Positions 13,603-27,600 of a stretch of 64,000 bases of DNA are shown one piece after another. This DNA comes from Antedon bifida (taxonomy: Eukaryota > Echinodermata > Crinoidea > Comatulida > Antedonidae): assembly GCA_963402885.1 (NCBI GenBank), contig OY727093.1, positions 11,295,501 through 11,359,500 of the forward strand. The letters are read 5' to 3'. Every line of letters begins with the position of its first letter. Position 1 is the first letter of the stretch. Made by a program: the position numbers and the translations under genes. The notes beneath the pieces are model-generated. The model was not told where the DNA came from, searched no databases, and worked only from the letters and a program-made list of their open reading frames with translations.

Positions 13603-13645
13603 ATAACTCCATGCCCTAATAAAGAATATTAGGGCATGGAGTTAT
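13603..13645. repeat. Perfect 18-bp inverted repeat with 7-nt loop
   Basis: Arms 13603-13620 and 13628-13645 are perfectly complementary (ATAACTCCATGCCCTAAT). The loop is AAAGAAT. It lies about 220 bp upstream of the HDHD2 start codon and could form a hairpin in DNA or in a 5' UTR. Confidence 0.8.
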
Positions 13646-13865
13646 AGTAAGGATTCCACCCGGTCAGTTGCAAAAGGTTAGCTTTGGTAAAAAGACCAGC
13701 GAAAACGGTTGCTCACTGACATGACTGCAGTTCTACATTACTGACCGGTAACGAAATTTGTGTTTTTTAATGTTAAGAACAATATCCACACATTTCTCTA
13801 AAATCTTTTATTATTATACAAAGACAAAAGGAATGACGACATGTGAGGTCTATTAGTTACTAGCT

Positions 13866-16800
13866 ATGACTACAAGAGTGGTAACATCAGGCTGTCGTTT
13901 GAAAGCAGTACTTGTTGATTTGAGCGGTACTATTCATGTTGAAGATTATGCAATACCTGGTGCAATACAAGCTATTCAACGGTAGATATTTTGATCTTAT
14001 TGCTAATACCTTCTGTATATTTACTTTTTAAAAGTTATTACATGGTTGTTTAAATCATTCAGTTTGTTTTTGTATAATGTTATGAATTGTGTCATTATAT
14101 AGATTCAGATTTGATTTCAATCATATGCCTACACTCATGGCAGAAATACAAAACAAAAATTTGAAAAAAAAAACATTTAAAATTTTAAAACATTATTACA
14201 CATTACTGTACATCGATATGGAACATAAATATAAAGTAAAACAACGACTAATTGAAATTCATTGTTTGTTGAAAAAAGGGGTTTGTGTTGTTTTCATGAA
14301 GTTAATCAGGTTTTTTCAAGCACAAGAGAAGAATAAAAGAAGAAAATCTGTTCAAAATTCCTTATGTTAAAATTCATCAAATAGCATAGCATAGTGATAG
14401 TGTATTTGTGTACAGTAGCCACAGTAGTTATTTAGCTTGAAGTCACGTTGGCAATCGATACCACATGCTAAAAATACATTTGGTTAGTAAATTCCTTTGT
14501 CATAAATGTGTGGAATTGATTATAGGAAATTCTACTAAAACCACTGTTCTAGGAAGTATATTACTGTAAACTATGAGACTTGTAAAAACCATACATGAAA
14601 TATATCATCATTATCGTTTCCTCTTAATATGATTGTATTCAGTTTATTAAAATATTAAAATATTATAAGATCATGGAACAATTGTGGTGATCAACCTAAA
14701 ATAACAGAATTGTAGCTTGAATTTTTTAGTAATTTTTCAAATCAGTAAAAAACATGGACAACATAAAAATTAGATATCAGGATTTCTCCTTGTTGCAAAT
14801 TTTGCCCTTCCAAAGACTGGCAACGGCCATAATCTATACAACTACGGTTTCAGCCAGTGGCTGCTTGTGTCATTTTTTAAAATAAAGACATACCGAGTAT
14901 TAATTATTGTATTAAATTTATATGTATACTAAAAAGAGATCGTTAACTTAACCTTCTACTTGAATTAGATATAATAAATCGTAAACTCTATTTATTTTAC
15001 AATCGATAAGACTACTAATAAATCTCAGTAATTATAATTTATTACATCATATAAACAATATTTTACAACCTATTTGCTAATATTAATAAAAACCTTTCTT
15101 TATAACTTAATATACTAGAAAATGATGACGTATTTATGAATTGCGGAGTGGTTTGAAAACCTGACTATCATACATAATGACCTGGTTTTAATTCCTTATT
15201 TAAGACCATCAGTCCACTCAGTGTAAATAAATATCTGTTTAAAAAATAGTAGAATATAAGGCAGTGTGGAACCGGGAACTGGTCACCCTACCACATAATG
15301 CCAAGGCTTAGTGTAATAAGCTCCTAACATCTCATTCCCTACGTTCAGAATGAACATAGGGGAAAAGAACTATACATAGGCCTATATTTTTAAATTAAGA
15401 TCAGTGAAAGAAAGAAACAAATTCAATCACCAATCAAAAATTTTTGTTTAATTTAAAATTTAAGAGAGTCACATTTTTAGTTATATAATTCGTTTGCACA
15501 AGAACAGCACATTTACATTCAGTGGGCAAGAAAATGAGACAAATAATAATGATTGCACTATCTATAGCAGAGTAGTTCTGTACTGTAGCAGTTAACTATA
15601 AACAAGTTTGGTTTTCATACCATTAAAACAGTAATTATGTTTTTCATTTATTCTAGACTGAAAGATTCATCTCTTGATGTGAAATTTGTAACAAACACAA
15701 CAAAAGAGAGCAAGAATCGTCTTTATGAGAGAATTCATCGTCTGGGGTTTAACATACAAAAGAATGAGATTTTTACTTCATTGACTGCTGCAAGAAATTT
15801 GGTTGATGAGCAGAAGTTAAGGCCTATGTTACTTCTGGAAGATGAAGCATTGGAAGACTTTGAAGGTATAATTTATAATATGTCTCAGGTCTCATGAGTG
15901 TCAAGGAGTGGAGTAGAAACAATCATGAGGTACAACCCTAGTCCTAGGTCAGGAATGAACCCTGGTCCTAGGTCAGGAATGAACCCTGGACTAGTACAGG
16001 AATGAACCCTGGTCCTAGGTCAGGAATGAACCCTGGTCCTTGGTCAGGAATGAACCCTAGTCCTAGGTCAGGAATGAACACTGATCTTAGGTCAGGAATG
16101 AACCCTGGACTAGTACAGGAATGAACCCTGGTCCTAGGTCAGGAATGAACCCTAGTCCTAGGTCAGGAATGAACCCTGGTCCTAGGTCAGGAATGAACCC
16201 TGGTCCTAGGTCAGGAATGAACACTGGTCCTGGGTCAGGAATGAACCCTGGACTAGTACAGGAATGAACCTCTGTCAACACTATTAAACTAGTTTGACAA
16301 AAAATGTGTAATGTGCCCAAATATGGTAGTGATAAGATGTCATCATATCCATATCACACTTTTTTGTTGTCAAACTAGTTTGATTAAGTCTGAATTGTTT
16401 TCTGAGTTAACATTATTCAAACTAACTCGGATTGATTGTATAATTAGTATTTTATGCTTTAATGATGATATTCCAAAACAATGTATCTAGGCACAATAGG
16501 AAATTGATTCTGTTATTGCATTAGTCACAGTAAGATTCTTTTATTAATAGAGTACTAAGCAACAGTTTTTAACTCTCAAATTTGTGATAAGATGTGGGAG
16601 TGTTGGCAAAAGCTCAGCCTCTGGTCATTTTTGACAGCAAATTAAAAATTTAAATACACAATAAACCTGTGTATTAATATTTTTGTGAGTTAGTGGAGAA
16701 GGGGAACTCTCAATTTAAATGATATTAAAATAAGTTAAGCGTATAACTATAATATATTTTACAATTTGCACTGAAAATGATAAACATATTTAATCTATCT

Positions 16801-18891
16801 GTGTACAGTTTTTTTTGTATTTTGTAAGATTGCACTTAATTTCCATGTATGTTGTATTTTATCTTATCTTTTTTGGGTTTTTTTTCAGGAATTTCACAAG
16901 AAAACTTAAATTCAGTTGTAGTTGGCTTAGCCCCTGGATGTTTCAATTATGAGAACCTTAATGTTGCTTTTAGGTAAACAATATGATTTTATTTTCATTT
17001 ACAACTAAAACGAATTTGTGTTGTTTGTGGTTTTAAAATAAATAAATATTAAATTATTATTTTATTATTTTTTCTTTAATTTGAGGTTATTAATGCAAGG
17101 TCATCCATTGATTGCTGTACATAAAGCTCGATATTATAAGAGACAAGATGGGCTAGCCCTAGGGCCAGGAGGGTTCGTTAGTGGTCTAGAGTTTGCTACT
17201 TGTACCACCGCAACGATTGTTGGCAAGCCTCAAGAAGATTTCTTTCTCCGTGCTCTTAAGACAGTCAATTGTAAGCCTAGCGAGGCAGTAATGATTGGAG
17301 ATGTAAGTGTAACTGTAACTAATGTTCTTCTCCCATATCAGCTATTTAATTTCAGATGACAAACAAATTTTAAGGCATGTTTAAACATCTTAGGTAAATC
17401 AGGGAAGATGTAATTTAACTCTTCCCTGGGTAAATTAACATTACTTAACATTCTTCACCTGAGTGTATTTAATTAGTTGTATGACATGCGGTTGACTATT
17501 AGTTCTATTGCACAGTACTATTTAATTATTCTATTACACGGCAGCTTTTTGTAAACATTTTTAGAATTGCAATAGTAGAAGGTCTACTCCACGTCAGTCT
17601 TTAAAGCCATGAAAATATTCTCCCCATTCAACTCATAAACATTCATTACTCCATATACTATTCAATCTATATATCATTCTTATGTGCCTTGTGGGCTATG
17701 GAACAAATGGAACCTGTTTCTACCTCCTCTAAAGATAATGTGGGCTAGTTATTAGCCCATTAATCTTTTTGGTAATTTCTGATTATCATAATTCCTCTTT
17801 CAATGCTGACTGGAATCTTTATTATGTCTTAAAAGGATCTAAATGATGATGTTGAAGGAGCAAATAAGATTGGAATGAAAAGCATTCTCGTAAAAACTGG
17901 TAAGTTTCTACTTATGAATGAATTATTCAACAGCGCGCTGTCTTCTTTAATTTATAGAGCCTAGCTTGGATATATTTGACATGACACTTTGATATAGGCT
18001 AAAACCACAATATATATAATTTGTATCACTTCACACTTCTTATTCTTCGGTATTAATAATAGCAATGTAGTTTAACCGTGAAGGAATTTGCTCCGTGGTT
18101 TTACCAAATAACATAATATCATTATGCATTGTTTTTACATCAATATGCATTAGTTTCTTGTTTTATGAGAAAAACAGCTCAAAATATTCTGAAAGTTATT
18201 AAATTCAGATACTAAGACTTTCATTAGACATGAGGTAGACATTAAATGCAATCATGTTTTCTCATTAAAATTGTCTAAAAATACTTCTATTATGAATATT
18301 ATGTACTATCTTCATGGAAATCTTGTTATGCAAGAATATTTTTTTGTTCTTGCCGATTTTTAAGATTAAACAGATTTTCATGTGACGAGACATTTAAATA
18401 ATCATCATGGCTTAAAAAAAAATATGTACCACTGATTTTATATTTATATGCAAACAATTGACTTTCCTTATCTCAATATTTTAAAATTATATGCAAACAA
18501 AATATATATCAAAATATAGACCAGAAAAAAACTAATATATATTATACAGTCAACTCTCTTAAATACCTGACACCTTTGGTCTGATATTCAGAATGTTTTA
18601 TAATTGTAAAAATGAATTTGGGAGCATTTTGGACATCAAGAAAAGTCTGGTTTTGGGAGATATTACGGTTTTCAGATAGTCTGGTATTGGGAGAGTTGAC
18701 TATAATATTTTTTTAAATCTAATTTTGGTGAAGTACATTTCAAAAAGCTTGTAATTTGAATTTAAACTATTTATTTGTTTTTAGGTAAGTATAGAGAAGG
18801 TGACGATAAGAAAGTTGACCCTTTTCACAGTGCTGTATGTAGTGATATCAAATCAGCAGTAGATTTGCTATTAAATGAATGGATGCATTAG
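13866..18891 (+). CDS. HDHD2: HDHD2, HAD-superfamily hydrolase domain protein 2
   Basis: Six exons: 13866-13981, 15657-15865, 16889-16973, 17086-17302, 17836-17899, 18785-18891. All introns are GT-AG with matching phases, giving 265 residues (vertebrate HDHD2 is about 259). HAD motif I reads [10 protein letters not shown], where the second aspartate of the usual DxD is serine, as in vertebrate HDHD2. Motif II follows as VTNTTKES. The segment [20 protein letters not shown] and motif III/IV region VVGKP-like ([10 protein letters not shown]) and MIGDDLNDDV complete the C2-cap HAD fold. The protein is a cytosolic phosphatase-like enzyme whose physiological substrate is not established; loss of the general acid/base aspartate makes catalysis uncertain. 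Intron 2 contains a 24-bp minisatellite and a MITE. A canonical AATAAA signal follows at 19068. The start is supported by [19 protein letters not shown] matching the family N-terminus. Confidence 0.95.
15935..16268. repeat. Minisatellite, ~24-bp unit, about 14 copies
   Basis: The unit AGGTCAGGAATGAACCCTGG (plus TCCT) repeats in HDHD2 intron 2. A variant block with GACTAGTACAGGAATGAACC recurs at regular intervals, showing a higher-order repeat of several units. It produces a spurious minus-strand Pro-Gly-Phe-Ile-Pro repeat frame that should not be taken as a gene. Confidence 0.9.
16271..16386. mobile_element. Harbinger-like MITE, degenerate copy
   Basis: The left end reads TCTGTCAACACTATTAAAC and the interior has ATGTGCCCAAATATGGTAGTG, shared with the better preserved copies at 23231 and 36046. 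The right end has the internal GTCAAACTAGTTTGA, but the terminal TIR is lost. It directly abuts the intron 2 minisatellite. Confidence 0.65.
18547..18701. mobile_element. Short inverted-repeat element (mariner/pogo-like MITE)
   Basis: The ends CAGTCAACTCTC and GAGAGTTGACT are inverted copies, with matching inner sequences (ATACCTGACACC / AGTCTGGTAT). It lies in HDHD2 intron 5. The CAGT-type terminus and AT-rich flanks fit Tc1/mariner or pogo derivatives, but the target duplication is not clear. Confidence 0.5.
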
Positions 18892-21669
18892 ATAATTGAG
18901 GTAAATGAAAAACATTGACAAAACATTCAACGTAATTACCATGATTTTCCAGACCTCCTTACTAAACCAAAGGGAGCTATTTAAATCTCATTTATTTTTT
19001 ATTTAACTACGTCCTCGGCAAATCAAAAGGCCTTGTAATTTCTTTTCAATGAGCTCCAAAGGGCTTCAATAAAATGTTTTTCCTTTTATTTTACAACAAC
19101 TACAATGTTTCCGTTATGTCACCTCGATAACATTTGATCACTGCCCAATTTTGAAATAGCAGAGTACTGTAGCAAATATTTGCTTATTTTAAAAAGAACG
19201 TCAGACTGTTTATAGAATTCTATAAAAACAGGAAAAGATTAGATCAAATGCTAAATGGAAGCCTAGTGATTAAACTGGCTAAAATTAAGAAAATGCAACA
19301 AAAAGTATTAAAACTCCTTCTATAATGATTAAATTATGCCATGTTTCCGAACAAAGTCAATCTAAGCATGTAATGTGATTATAAATATTAAACACAGAGA
19401 CTTTTCTTTTAATAATCATGATGGAACAAAGATATTGTTAGAATTCAGTAGACCGTATTGCTTTTAATAAAACCCTTATATTTCACAACTTTTGAAGTGG
19501 GTTGCTATTTTTCCGGTTCGATGATAATTGGATTCTATTTGTAAACCTGTAAAAGCTTAAGATGTATTGTCCCCCTGAAAAAATAATTATTGAACAACTT
19601 TTTGTTGAATATGCCATTTTAATGTCACATAATAGTTAACCAAAAATTAGATTTAAAAAAAAATTATTTACCTGAAAAAAACTGTAATTTAAAGCAAAAC
19701 ATTTTTATAGTGATAGCAATTTATAGTGAAAACATATTTTTGTCTGTATTTTTTTTCCTACAGAAGCAATTAACTTTGTTAAATCTACAAAATAATTTAA
19801 TTAATCTTCATATTTCATGTTTTTGGGGGGACAATACATCTTTAATTCTACATACCAACTTAATAATAATATTTTTTTTATTTATTGTGGATGAGCAAAT
19901 CTAATTATTAATATTAAATAATTAGCTTTTCTTTGTTATAAAGTTTTTTAGAAATCAATGCAAGATTGAAGTTTTCCTTAACTTTTGACATAAATCATTT
20001 TGAAAAGTTAAATGCAGTAGAACCTCTGTTAAGGAGATGCCTCAGAACCTAAGGCTGTGAGCATTTAGTTTATGTTCAGATCCATGAAGTTATGCTTCCG
20101 TATTGCAAGCATTGTCATATTATAATTAGGGTTGTATCAGCAAAGAGTTCAGACTTGCTTGACTAACGCTCATTTCGTTAGAAACTGAAATGTCACCGAT
20201 TTGGGCGAACATCTGGTAAGCAAGAGTAAATTTGATTGTTTGGAGGTAAAAATTGTTGATGTGTGACCATGTGTCGTAAGCGTCGTTCACTAATTTTGTA
20301 CCTTGTGATGTAACGAACAAAAGTGATGTAATCTGGTTCAGACCTGGAATTGTATGCCATGTACGATACGGAAGCATAACCCTGTATGTCTGGACAGACC
20401 CTTAATAGGTGTATCCAATTAATAGAGGTGTCACCTGAATCAGAGTTTACCATAGTGTTAAAACATTTCCTCTCATCATTTCACAATGAAAAGCTTCACT
20501 CAATAGTGGAGTTGTCCACTGAATTGGGGTTTCCCAATATAAAGGTTCTACTGTATATGAAACAAGATCATTACAAATTTATAACTACCTCACAAACAAA
20601 ACGTTACATAAACTATTTTTATTTCTAAAACATGAATATCACAGTGTTACTGATAATATCATATTTGATGTCATTGTCATCGTTTGAAACTAAAACAGGC
20701 GCTTGAATTTACACAAATTGGAACACATCGCTATGGTAATAATTTATTTTTAATAATTCTGAAGGAAATTTAATGAAAGTGGTGACTTTGACAAGAACAG
20801 AAGGACAGACACACACCACTTATTAGATTATTACCTTTGAATTTCCTGTTTAAGATTTTGGCAATTATTGCTTTTGACTTACTCAAATTCATGCCACCTT
20901 AAAGTAAAAAATTAATTTATTTAACACAACCGGATTTACAGTCAAGTTTGTTCTGTTTTTTCTTATGACTTTTTTTTGTGTCATTATTATGAATTCTAAT
21001 GATTTCCTGAAGCAAGTTCTGGAATTTTAACCGGTGCCAATTTTCTCTCAATTTTATTTTCCATCTTTTCCTCTTAGTTGCCATTATACACTCTGCAATT
21101 TAATTTGTTCTATTTGTATTTTAACAGTAATAGACAAAAATTGAATTCGTCATGTTAAAGATTTATGAGTGATTTTGTCTGTATTTAAATAGCATAAAAA
21201 TAGAATATTTGTTATACAATATGCCTACAACATTTCAACATTATCCCTTTATCATCAGAGGAAATGATGATAAAGTAAAACACATTTCTCTAGGCTAAAT
21301 GTTTAACTTATACTCTCAAATTACATATACAAGGAAATCGTAAATAACATTGATGGAACCTGCTCAACATGTATCATCAACATGTCGAAATTGGTATTGA
21401 GAACAGCTTTAGGGGTAATCTTAATGTACTATTAAGGGGTGGATATCAAATAACACAGTTTCTAATATACGTTGTATGTCATAATTGAAGTTTCCTATAC
21501 TTAAATTTCAATTTTTTTTGTATCAATACATGCTAATATCCAAAAGTGCTGAAATTGGAAGCTAGTTTATGTTCTTTAATACATTCCATTTATGTACACC
21601 ATCTTGTCTCATCCCTTGCATATCGATTACAAAATTGTCTTCAGATGATAAACTTGACAATGATCTTGT
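18892..21669. other. Convergent intergenic region HDHD2 / DCST2
   Basis: HDHD2 and DCST2 end toward each other here. HDHD2 has AATAAA at 19068-19073. The region holds one pogo-like MITE (20015-20553). Open frames inside that element are by-products of its sequence. No RNA gene or protein gene is recognisable. Confidence 0.6.
20015..20553. mobile_element. Pogo/Tigger-like MITE, ~540 bp
   Basis: The left terminus CAGTAGAACCTCTGTTAAGG and right terminus AAAGGTTCTACTG are inverted copies. CAGTRGAACC is a typical end of pogo/Tigger derivatives. Similar fragments occur at about 38697 (ACAGTGGAACCCCTC) and 55199-55260. There is no transposase. Confidence 0.6.
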
Positions 21670-24600
21670 TTATTTGCTATATTCTTCATCACTTGAATCT
21701 CTGTTAATAAAACAATATTCATTCAATTCAAAAATTAAATAATGATTTTAAAATGGTAATACAATACCACTGAATTCAGTAAGATGGAAAATAACAAAAG
21801 AATAACATTAACAGAGAATAAATAAATATATTCCCAAGCAACATGGTATTGAAAGTGAACTGTCTGACTGAAACTAGATCGAGAGTGAGATAGTATAAGC
21901 TACATCTATTTATATAATAGATGATAATAATATATAAAATAATAAATACTGGTAGGCCTAGTATAATTATAGCTAATCTGAAACCAATCCCGGTGTAAAA
22001 GTTGATAATAAAAGATTATGTGATTGGAAAAATTTCATTTAGCTTCGATTTTGTATAGATGACAAATTTCGTTTTTGTAAAAGCTACAAATTAACGGAGT
22101 ACTTACTCCGTTAATTTGTAGCTTTTACAAAAACGAAATTTGTCATCTATAATAAAAGATTGATACTACTACAATCTAGGAAATTGTACAAAAGTTATAG
22201 TACCTTTCCTCGCTCAGTTCGTCAAATCCAACTATATCGATTGGTCTGTAACACAGCAAACACATGTTGTTCAGATCCGCCATACACTCTAAACAATAAC
22301 AACCTGCAAGCGAAAGATAACAAATTGGGATAATTGATTTATTCTATTTATTTAATAGAATTTTTTTCAGTTTGCTGAAAATAAACCTCTACAATATTAA
22401 AAGCCACACTCTGTTTAGGTAGGTTGATTTCAACATTTATATCTTGTAAAAAAATACATATCATTGCAAATGTTTCCCTTTCCACGAAAAAAAAACACAA
22501 CATAAAAACTAGAATAGTGCCTGCTGTCTATCATACTTGTTAGCCTACCTATAAATGCATCGACACGCATATATATTTATATATGTATATATTTCATACA
22601 CAACCGTCAATTACTAAACTTCAATTTGCCCCTTTTATGTGTGACAAATTATTTCTGTCACATTTTATTATACATTGATTTGTGACGCACCATACATCTG
22701 TATGGTTCCAAACTCGTAGTGTACGTTGACACTGATTTTAGCACAAGTCAAGTAGCCTAGATTGTGCACACACAGAAACATGCACATTTTCATTTTAATA
22801 GTAAATTATCGGGATTTAATGGTAATGTCGGACGAAAAAATCCATAATAATTTACGCTCGCAATTTCTGTGAACGACAAAATAACATGACGATTACACCA
22901 CACGGGAAATAGAGCAAGAGAGTTTCTAAATGAATAAATGCGATACTTTTTTAGGTACACTTTATATACATCCTAAAAAAATCTGTAAAATATATAACGT
23001 AACTTACTTTTGCAATTTAGGTTGTCGCAGTGTCTAAAGTTTTTCTTATCTTTCCTTTTCCCTGGTTTCGCACAACCCACGCAGTATTTCTTGGACTTCA
23101 GCCCCATAAGCTTAAATATTTTTCTCCAGAATTTCGATCTATAAAATTAAAATAAGTATCAAATGCTTAGATAAAATATAATGACTATTGATCGAAAATA
23201 TTAATAATCTTAAGATATGTAGTAAGGTAAAGCTCTGTCTACACTATCAAACTAGTTTGACAAAAAAAGTGTGATGTGCCCAAATACGGTAGTGGTATGC
23301 CCAACTATGGTAGTGATATGACATCATCATGTCCATATATGGGCACATCACGTCACATAAAGTTTGATAGTGTAGACAGAGCTTAAAGTTACGTTTGCGG
23401 TACACCATGTGTTTACAAAAGGAATAAATTATGGTTGAGAATGTTTCGGCTTTATGCTTCAACTTTAGATTCTCCCTACCTTGCCGCTATTCTATCCACA
23501 ATGCTAATTTTCTCTATATCTGCTGTCGGGTCAAACTTGGCTTTCATCTGTTTTCGTAAATACTTTAGAAAACCTCCGCGTTTTTTCAAGATGCTGTTAT
23601 AAAGCCATACGACCCGTTGTCGTTCTCTTTGAGGGTAGTACCATGACGTCACCACTCTTCGAAGACGTAACCCATAGGCTTCAGTCACAACCATGATTAG
23701 AGTACATGCAAAAACTACAACTGTTAAAAAAATATAATTTAGATATAACATGACTATGCTTACTAAACCAACAACCAACACCACAACCCCCCTCTTCCCT
23801 GGACCACCGAAATTCCTTTTCGGATTTTGTGTGAATGCAGATTAGTATTAATTTCAGTTTCTCCGGTCAGTTATTGTTGATTTGATTTGTATTTATTCTA
23901 CTTTATTGCAAATGGGTAACTCTAAAAGCTGACTCGAAGATGCCCTCTACATTTTGATTATACCCTTTTTAGTGTAACAGGGGCTCATGGATTTTTTTTT
24001 TCAATTTATAGCCTATTCTGTTAAAAATAGATATCAAAAAGTTATAGTTCATAATTTTCATTTCATCTGTCAAAAAGTGAGCACTCGCCCAAGCGCACAC
24101 GTACCTATCGTTTCATAAGAGCCATAATTCGGTGGTACCGGCTCTGGAAGACATTTTGTCACGTCCAGTGTTACATTTTCTTCGTTAAGTGCTTCAAAGG
24201 AATCTATTAGACGTCGGTAAATGTTTGCTATTAAACCATCTCCATCCACGCGTACTTTAAACGGTGCCGGTGCTTTAAAAAGAAAAAAAAAATGCGTAAA
24301 AGAAAAAAAAATGCGTAAAAAAAAGCTACTCTTTTATTAAAATCGAAGTGGAGATGAGTGTTCAGAGAACAATTTTATAATAGTCTGTCTGTTCTGTTCA
24401 GAAAAACATAGTTCATCCAGAAAAGATTGAATTTCACTCTTATTGGTTTATTTTCCAAGTAAATGCTGAGAACACATTTGTTTTGGTTTATCAAGAGTGA
24501 ATTTCACTATTCCTTTGTTTATTTTCCAAATGACAATGCTGAGAACACATTTGTTTAGTTTATCAAGAGTGAATTTCACTATTCCTTTGTTTATTTTCCA

Positions 24601-27600
24601 AGTGACAATGCTGAGAACACATTTGTTTAGTTTATCAAGAGTGAATTTCACTATTCCTTTGTTTATTTTCCAAGTGGAAGTTCTGAGAACACATTTGTTT
24701 AGTTTATCAAGAGTGAATTTCACTTGTTTATTTTCCAAGTGGAAGTGCTGAGAACACATTTGTTTAGTTTATCAAGAGTGAATTTCACTTGTTTATTTTC
24801 CAAGTGGAAGTGCTGAGAACACATTTGTTTAGTTTATCAAGAGTGAATTTCACTTGTTTATTTTCCAAGTGGAAGTGCTGAGAACACATTTCTTTTAGTT
24901 TATCAAGAGTGAATTTCACTCTTCCTTGGTTTATTTTCCCAAGTGGAAGTTAGTGTTTGAGAACACATTTGTTTTAGTTTATCCAGAGAGGAGTGAATTT
25001 CGCTCTTCATTTCCAAGTGGAAATTAGTGTTGAGAACACATTGTTTTAGCTTATCCAGAAAAGAGTGAATTTCCCTCTTCCTTGATCTATCTTTCAAGTG
25101 TTTCTCATTTGTTAGTTTAAACACGAGTAATTCACTCTTCTGCCGTTTATCTTACCGTCCAGTTGTATTTTGATGCTGGCATGTTTTCGTATGACTGTGA
25201 GAAACCAAAAAATAAAAGAATCTGTGCCAATTATCATTCCAGTGTAAAGTGCGTGGGTACACCATATGACCAGACCTATCGACAGTTTTCTTTTTTCCGG
25301 TTTAGCCATTCGAAACGAAGCTGAAAAACAAATGATTTTTTAATGTTTTCTTCTAAATCTCACTTATTATCAACTATGTTATTCATTCTACCCAATTTGT
25401 ACAAAGTAATACAAATGTTGCTTACTTGGCTGAACGTAATTAAAACTCTCCTTCCACTTAAGTGGAAATATTGTCTCCTTGAAAAGTGCTTTCCGACGCT
25501 CTTCGATCTTGAAAAAGTCCGGTGTGATATACCAATTGTCGAATTTGTCCTTTGTCAAATATTTCTTCCGATACATAGCAGCCCTGCAAAAATTAAAACA
25601 TTCATTTATTGAAGTAATAATCATCACCACCATGATGATAAGTAACTGGTGCTGACCGGGGTTCAATTAGACCGATCCCTGGTTAGCGACGAAGGCGTAG
25701 GCCTATCCCCTTACTTCGGTTTGGGATGTTTTTTGGCATGGTTGGAATCCCTTTTATCGTATTAGTTTTTGTACAGCGCTTAGAGGTTTGACAACATTAG
25801 CCGCTATATAAATCCAGGATGTTATTATTATTATTATTAACTCAAGGAGTTAGTTGGTCAGATGTTTGCTCTTCTCTGACGTAATTGTATCACGTAGTTA
25901 ATACACTGACATACTCATGCATACGAAAACCAGGCTGGTGATTTGGAGTCTAAGGGCCCGTTCGGACAATTTACGTATTAACATCTGATCAATTAAATCA
26001 TCACCATTTTAGTTGATGTCTCATTTTGTGATATTGGTGATTGTTGTTATGAGTTTAATAAATGATCAACTTACTTTACAAAGAGCCATATGAAAGTAAG
26101 CGTGAGTATCTGGTTAATGATGCGGAGTACAAATCGAAACTGTTTAGTACGACTTTTGATTTCATCAACCATTCCACCTGTAATGTTCCCCACTGAACGG
26201 GATAATGTGTTGTCCATTGTAAAACTGTGCTTTAATTTGATTTTAACATAAAATTCGTCTTTTATCTCATTAACCATGCCTGTAGTCTCTAAAAGAATAA
26301 AGTTTATACTGTTTTTTTTTATTATTTATTAAGTGTCTATGATTTTTGTAATAAAAGCATGCAGTAATTTTCACAGGATTCAACTACAAGATACACACCC
26401 AATATCAAATCACTTACTTGTTGATGCGTAGCTCATTACTTTACCGGGAATATAACACAGTAGTTTACCAACTGTAATTTAAACGAAATAAATCGTGGTT
26501 AACAAATTATAGTTTTAATCGGTTATTCTTTTTTTGTCAAAATCTGTTAAGCAATGATAGGCCTATTTATATTTAGTTTTAGAAGTTGGTTATTGTGTCG
26601 GGTGAAAAAAAATCTTTCGAGCATCCCCCATACCTCTACCAAAAAGCTATGTCTACACTATGTGACTTTATGTGACAAAAAATGTTATGTGCCCATATAT
26701 GGACATGATGATGTCATATCACTACCGTATTTGGGCATATCACTACCATATTTGGTCACATCACATTGGTCAAATTATAGTTCGATAGTGTAGACAGAGC
26801 TTAAGGTTGGGGCACAACTCATCCAATTACAGAGCTTGGTCCATTTAATTAAAACTCCATACCTCTAAGTAAGTTGCATATGGGCTTAGCAATATTCACT
26901 ATTTTACACATGAATTTCAGAAAAAACTTCTTTTCGCATTTTTTCTTTCCTTTGTATATTGCATTTAAGCACGCCCTCTCAGGTTTTCCGAACTTGTCGT
27001 TACATCGTGTAACTATATCCTTTAACCATTTATGAACATCGTTCATTATACCGCCTGTAAAAAAAGTGTATTATTGTTCTTTAAAAAAAATTTGTCGGCT
27101 TTCAAATGAGGATTAAAGTAAACGTAACACGGAAGGTATTTCCATTCTTCGTTTATGAAAACAATTGCAACCATCATATTTAGGCCTACAAGTGTATACA
27201 GTTACAATAATAAAGAAGAATAGAAACACTATATTAATCAACATGTTACCTATAGAAGAAAGTGCTTTATTCAAAGCACGAAAGGATTCCGCAATTTTGT
27301 CTGTAACTTTCTTCACATCGTCTACCGTTTGCTTCAAACGATCGAAAATGACTAAAAATAAATTTAGATAAAGTTATATGTTTATGCGGTTTGTGTCTGT
27401 AATTATATTAAGTCAAAAATTCAATAATATACTGATCAGTATTGATTCATTGGCTCACATCAAAGTTGGGCAAAACCTACTTAACTATCGAAACAATGAA
27501 TACGCTAGTTAATGGGATTTCATTTATTTTTTAAAATTTAATATTGTATGTGAACTTATTTGAAGTTTTGAAACGGGAAAAGACCGAGAAGCCAAACCTG

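Larger units (their letters stand above)
10083..13865. other. Divergent intergenic region between AEN-like gene and HDHD2
   Basis: No protein gene is supportable here. It contains the 1.5-kb foldback element at 11378-12878. The segment 12990-13330 is clearly richer in G+C and CpG than its surroundings and is the likely shared promoter and 5' UTR area for AEN (leftward) and HDHD2 (rightward). A possible plus-strand donor (AGAAG then GTGAGG) occurs near 13110. A hairpin lies at 13603-13645. Transcription start sites cannot be fixed by eye. Confidence 0.5.

Noticed and set aside
14089-14370. Plus-strand 93-codon frame inside HDHD2 intron 1
   Set aside because: Lysine-rich low-complexity frame in intronic DNA; HDHD2 exon phases are already satisfied without it.
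16087-16320. Minus-strand Pro-Gly-Phe-Ile-Pro repeat protein
   Set aside because: It is only the translation of the 24-bp minisatellite in HDHD2 intron 2.
24448-24759. Repeat-protein frames on both strands
   Set aside because: Both derive from the 65/72-bp minisatellite in DCST2 intron 9; no start context or flanking gene.
24428-25110. CRISPR-like array
   Set aside because: Repeats are contiguous minisatellite units without unique spacers in an animal intron.
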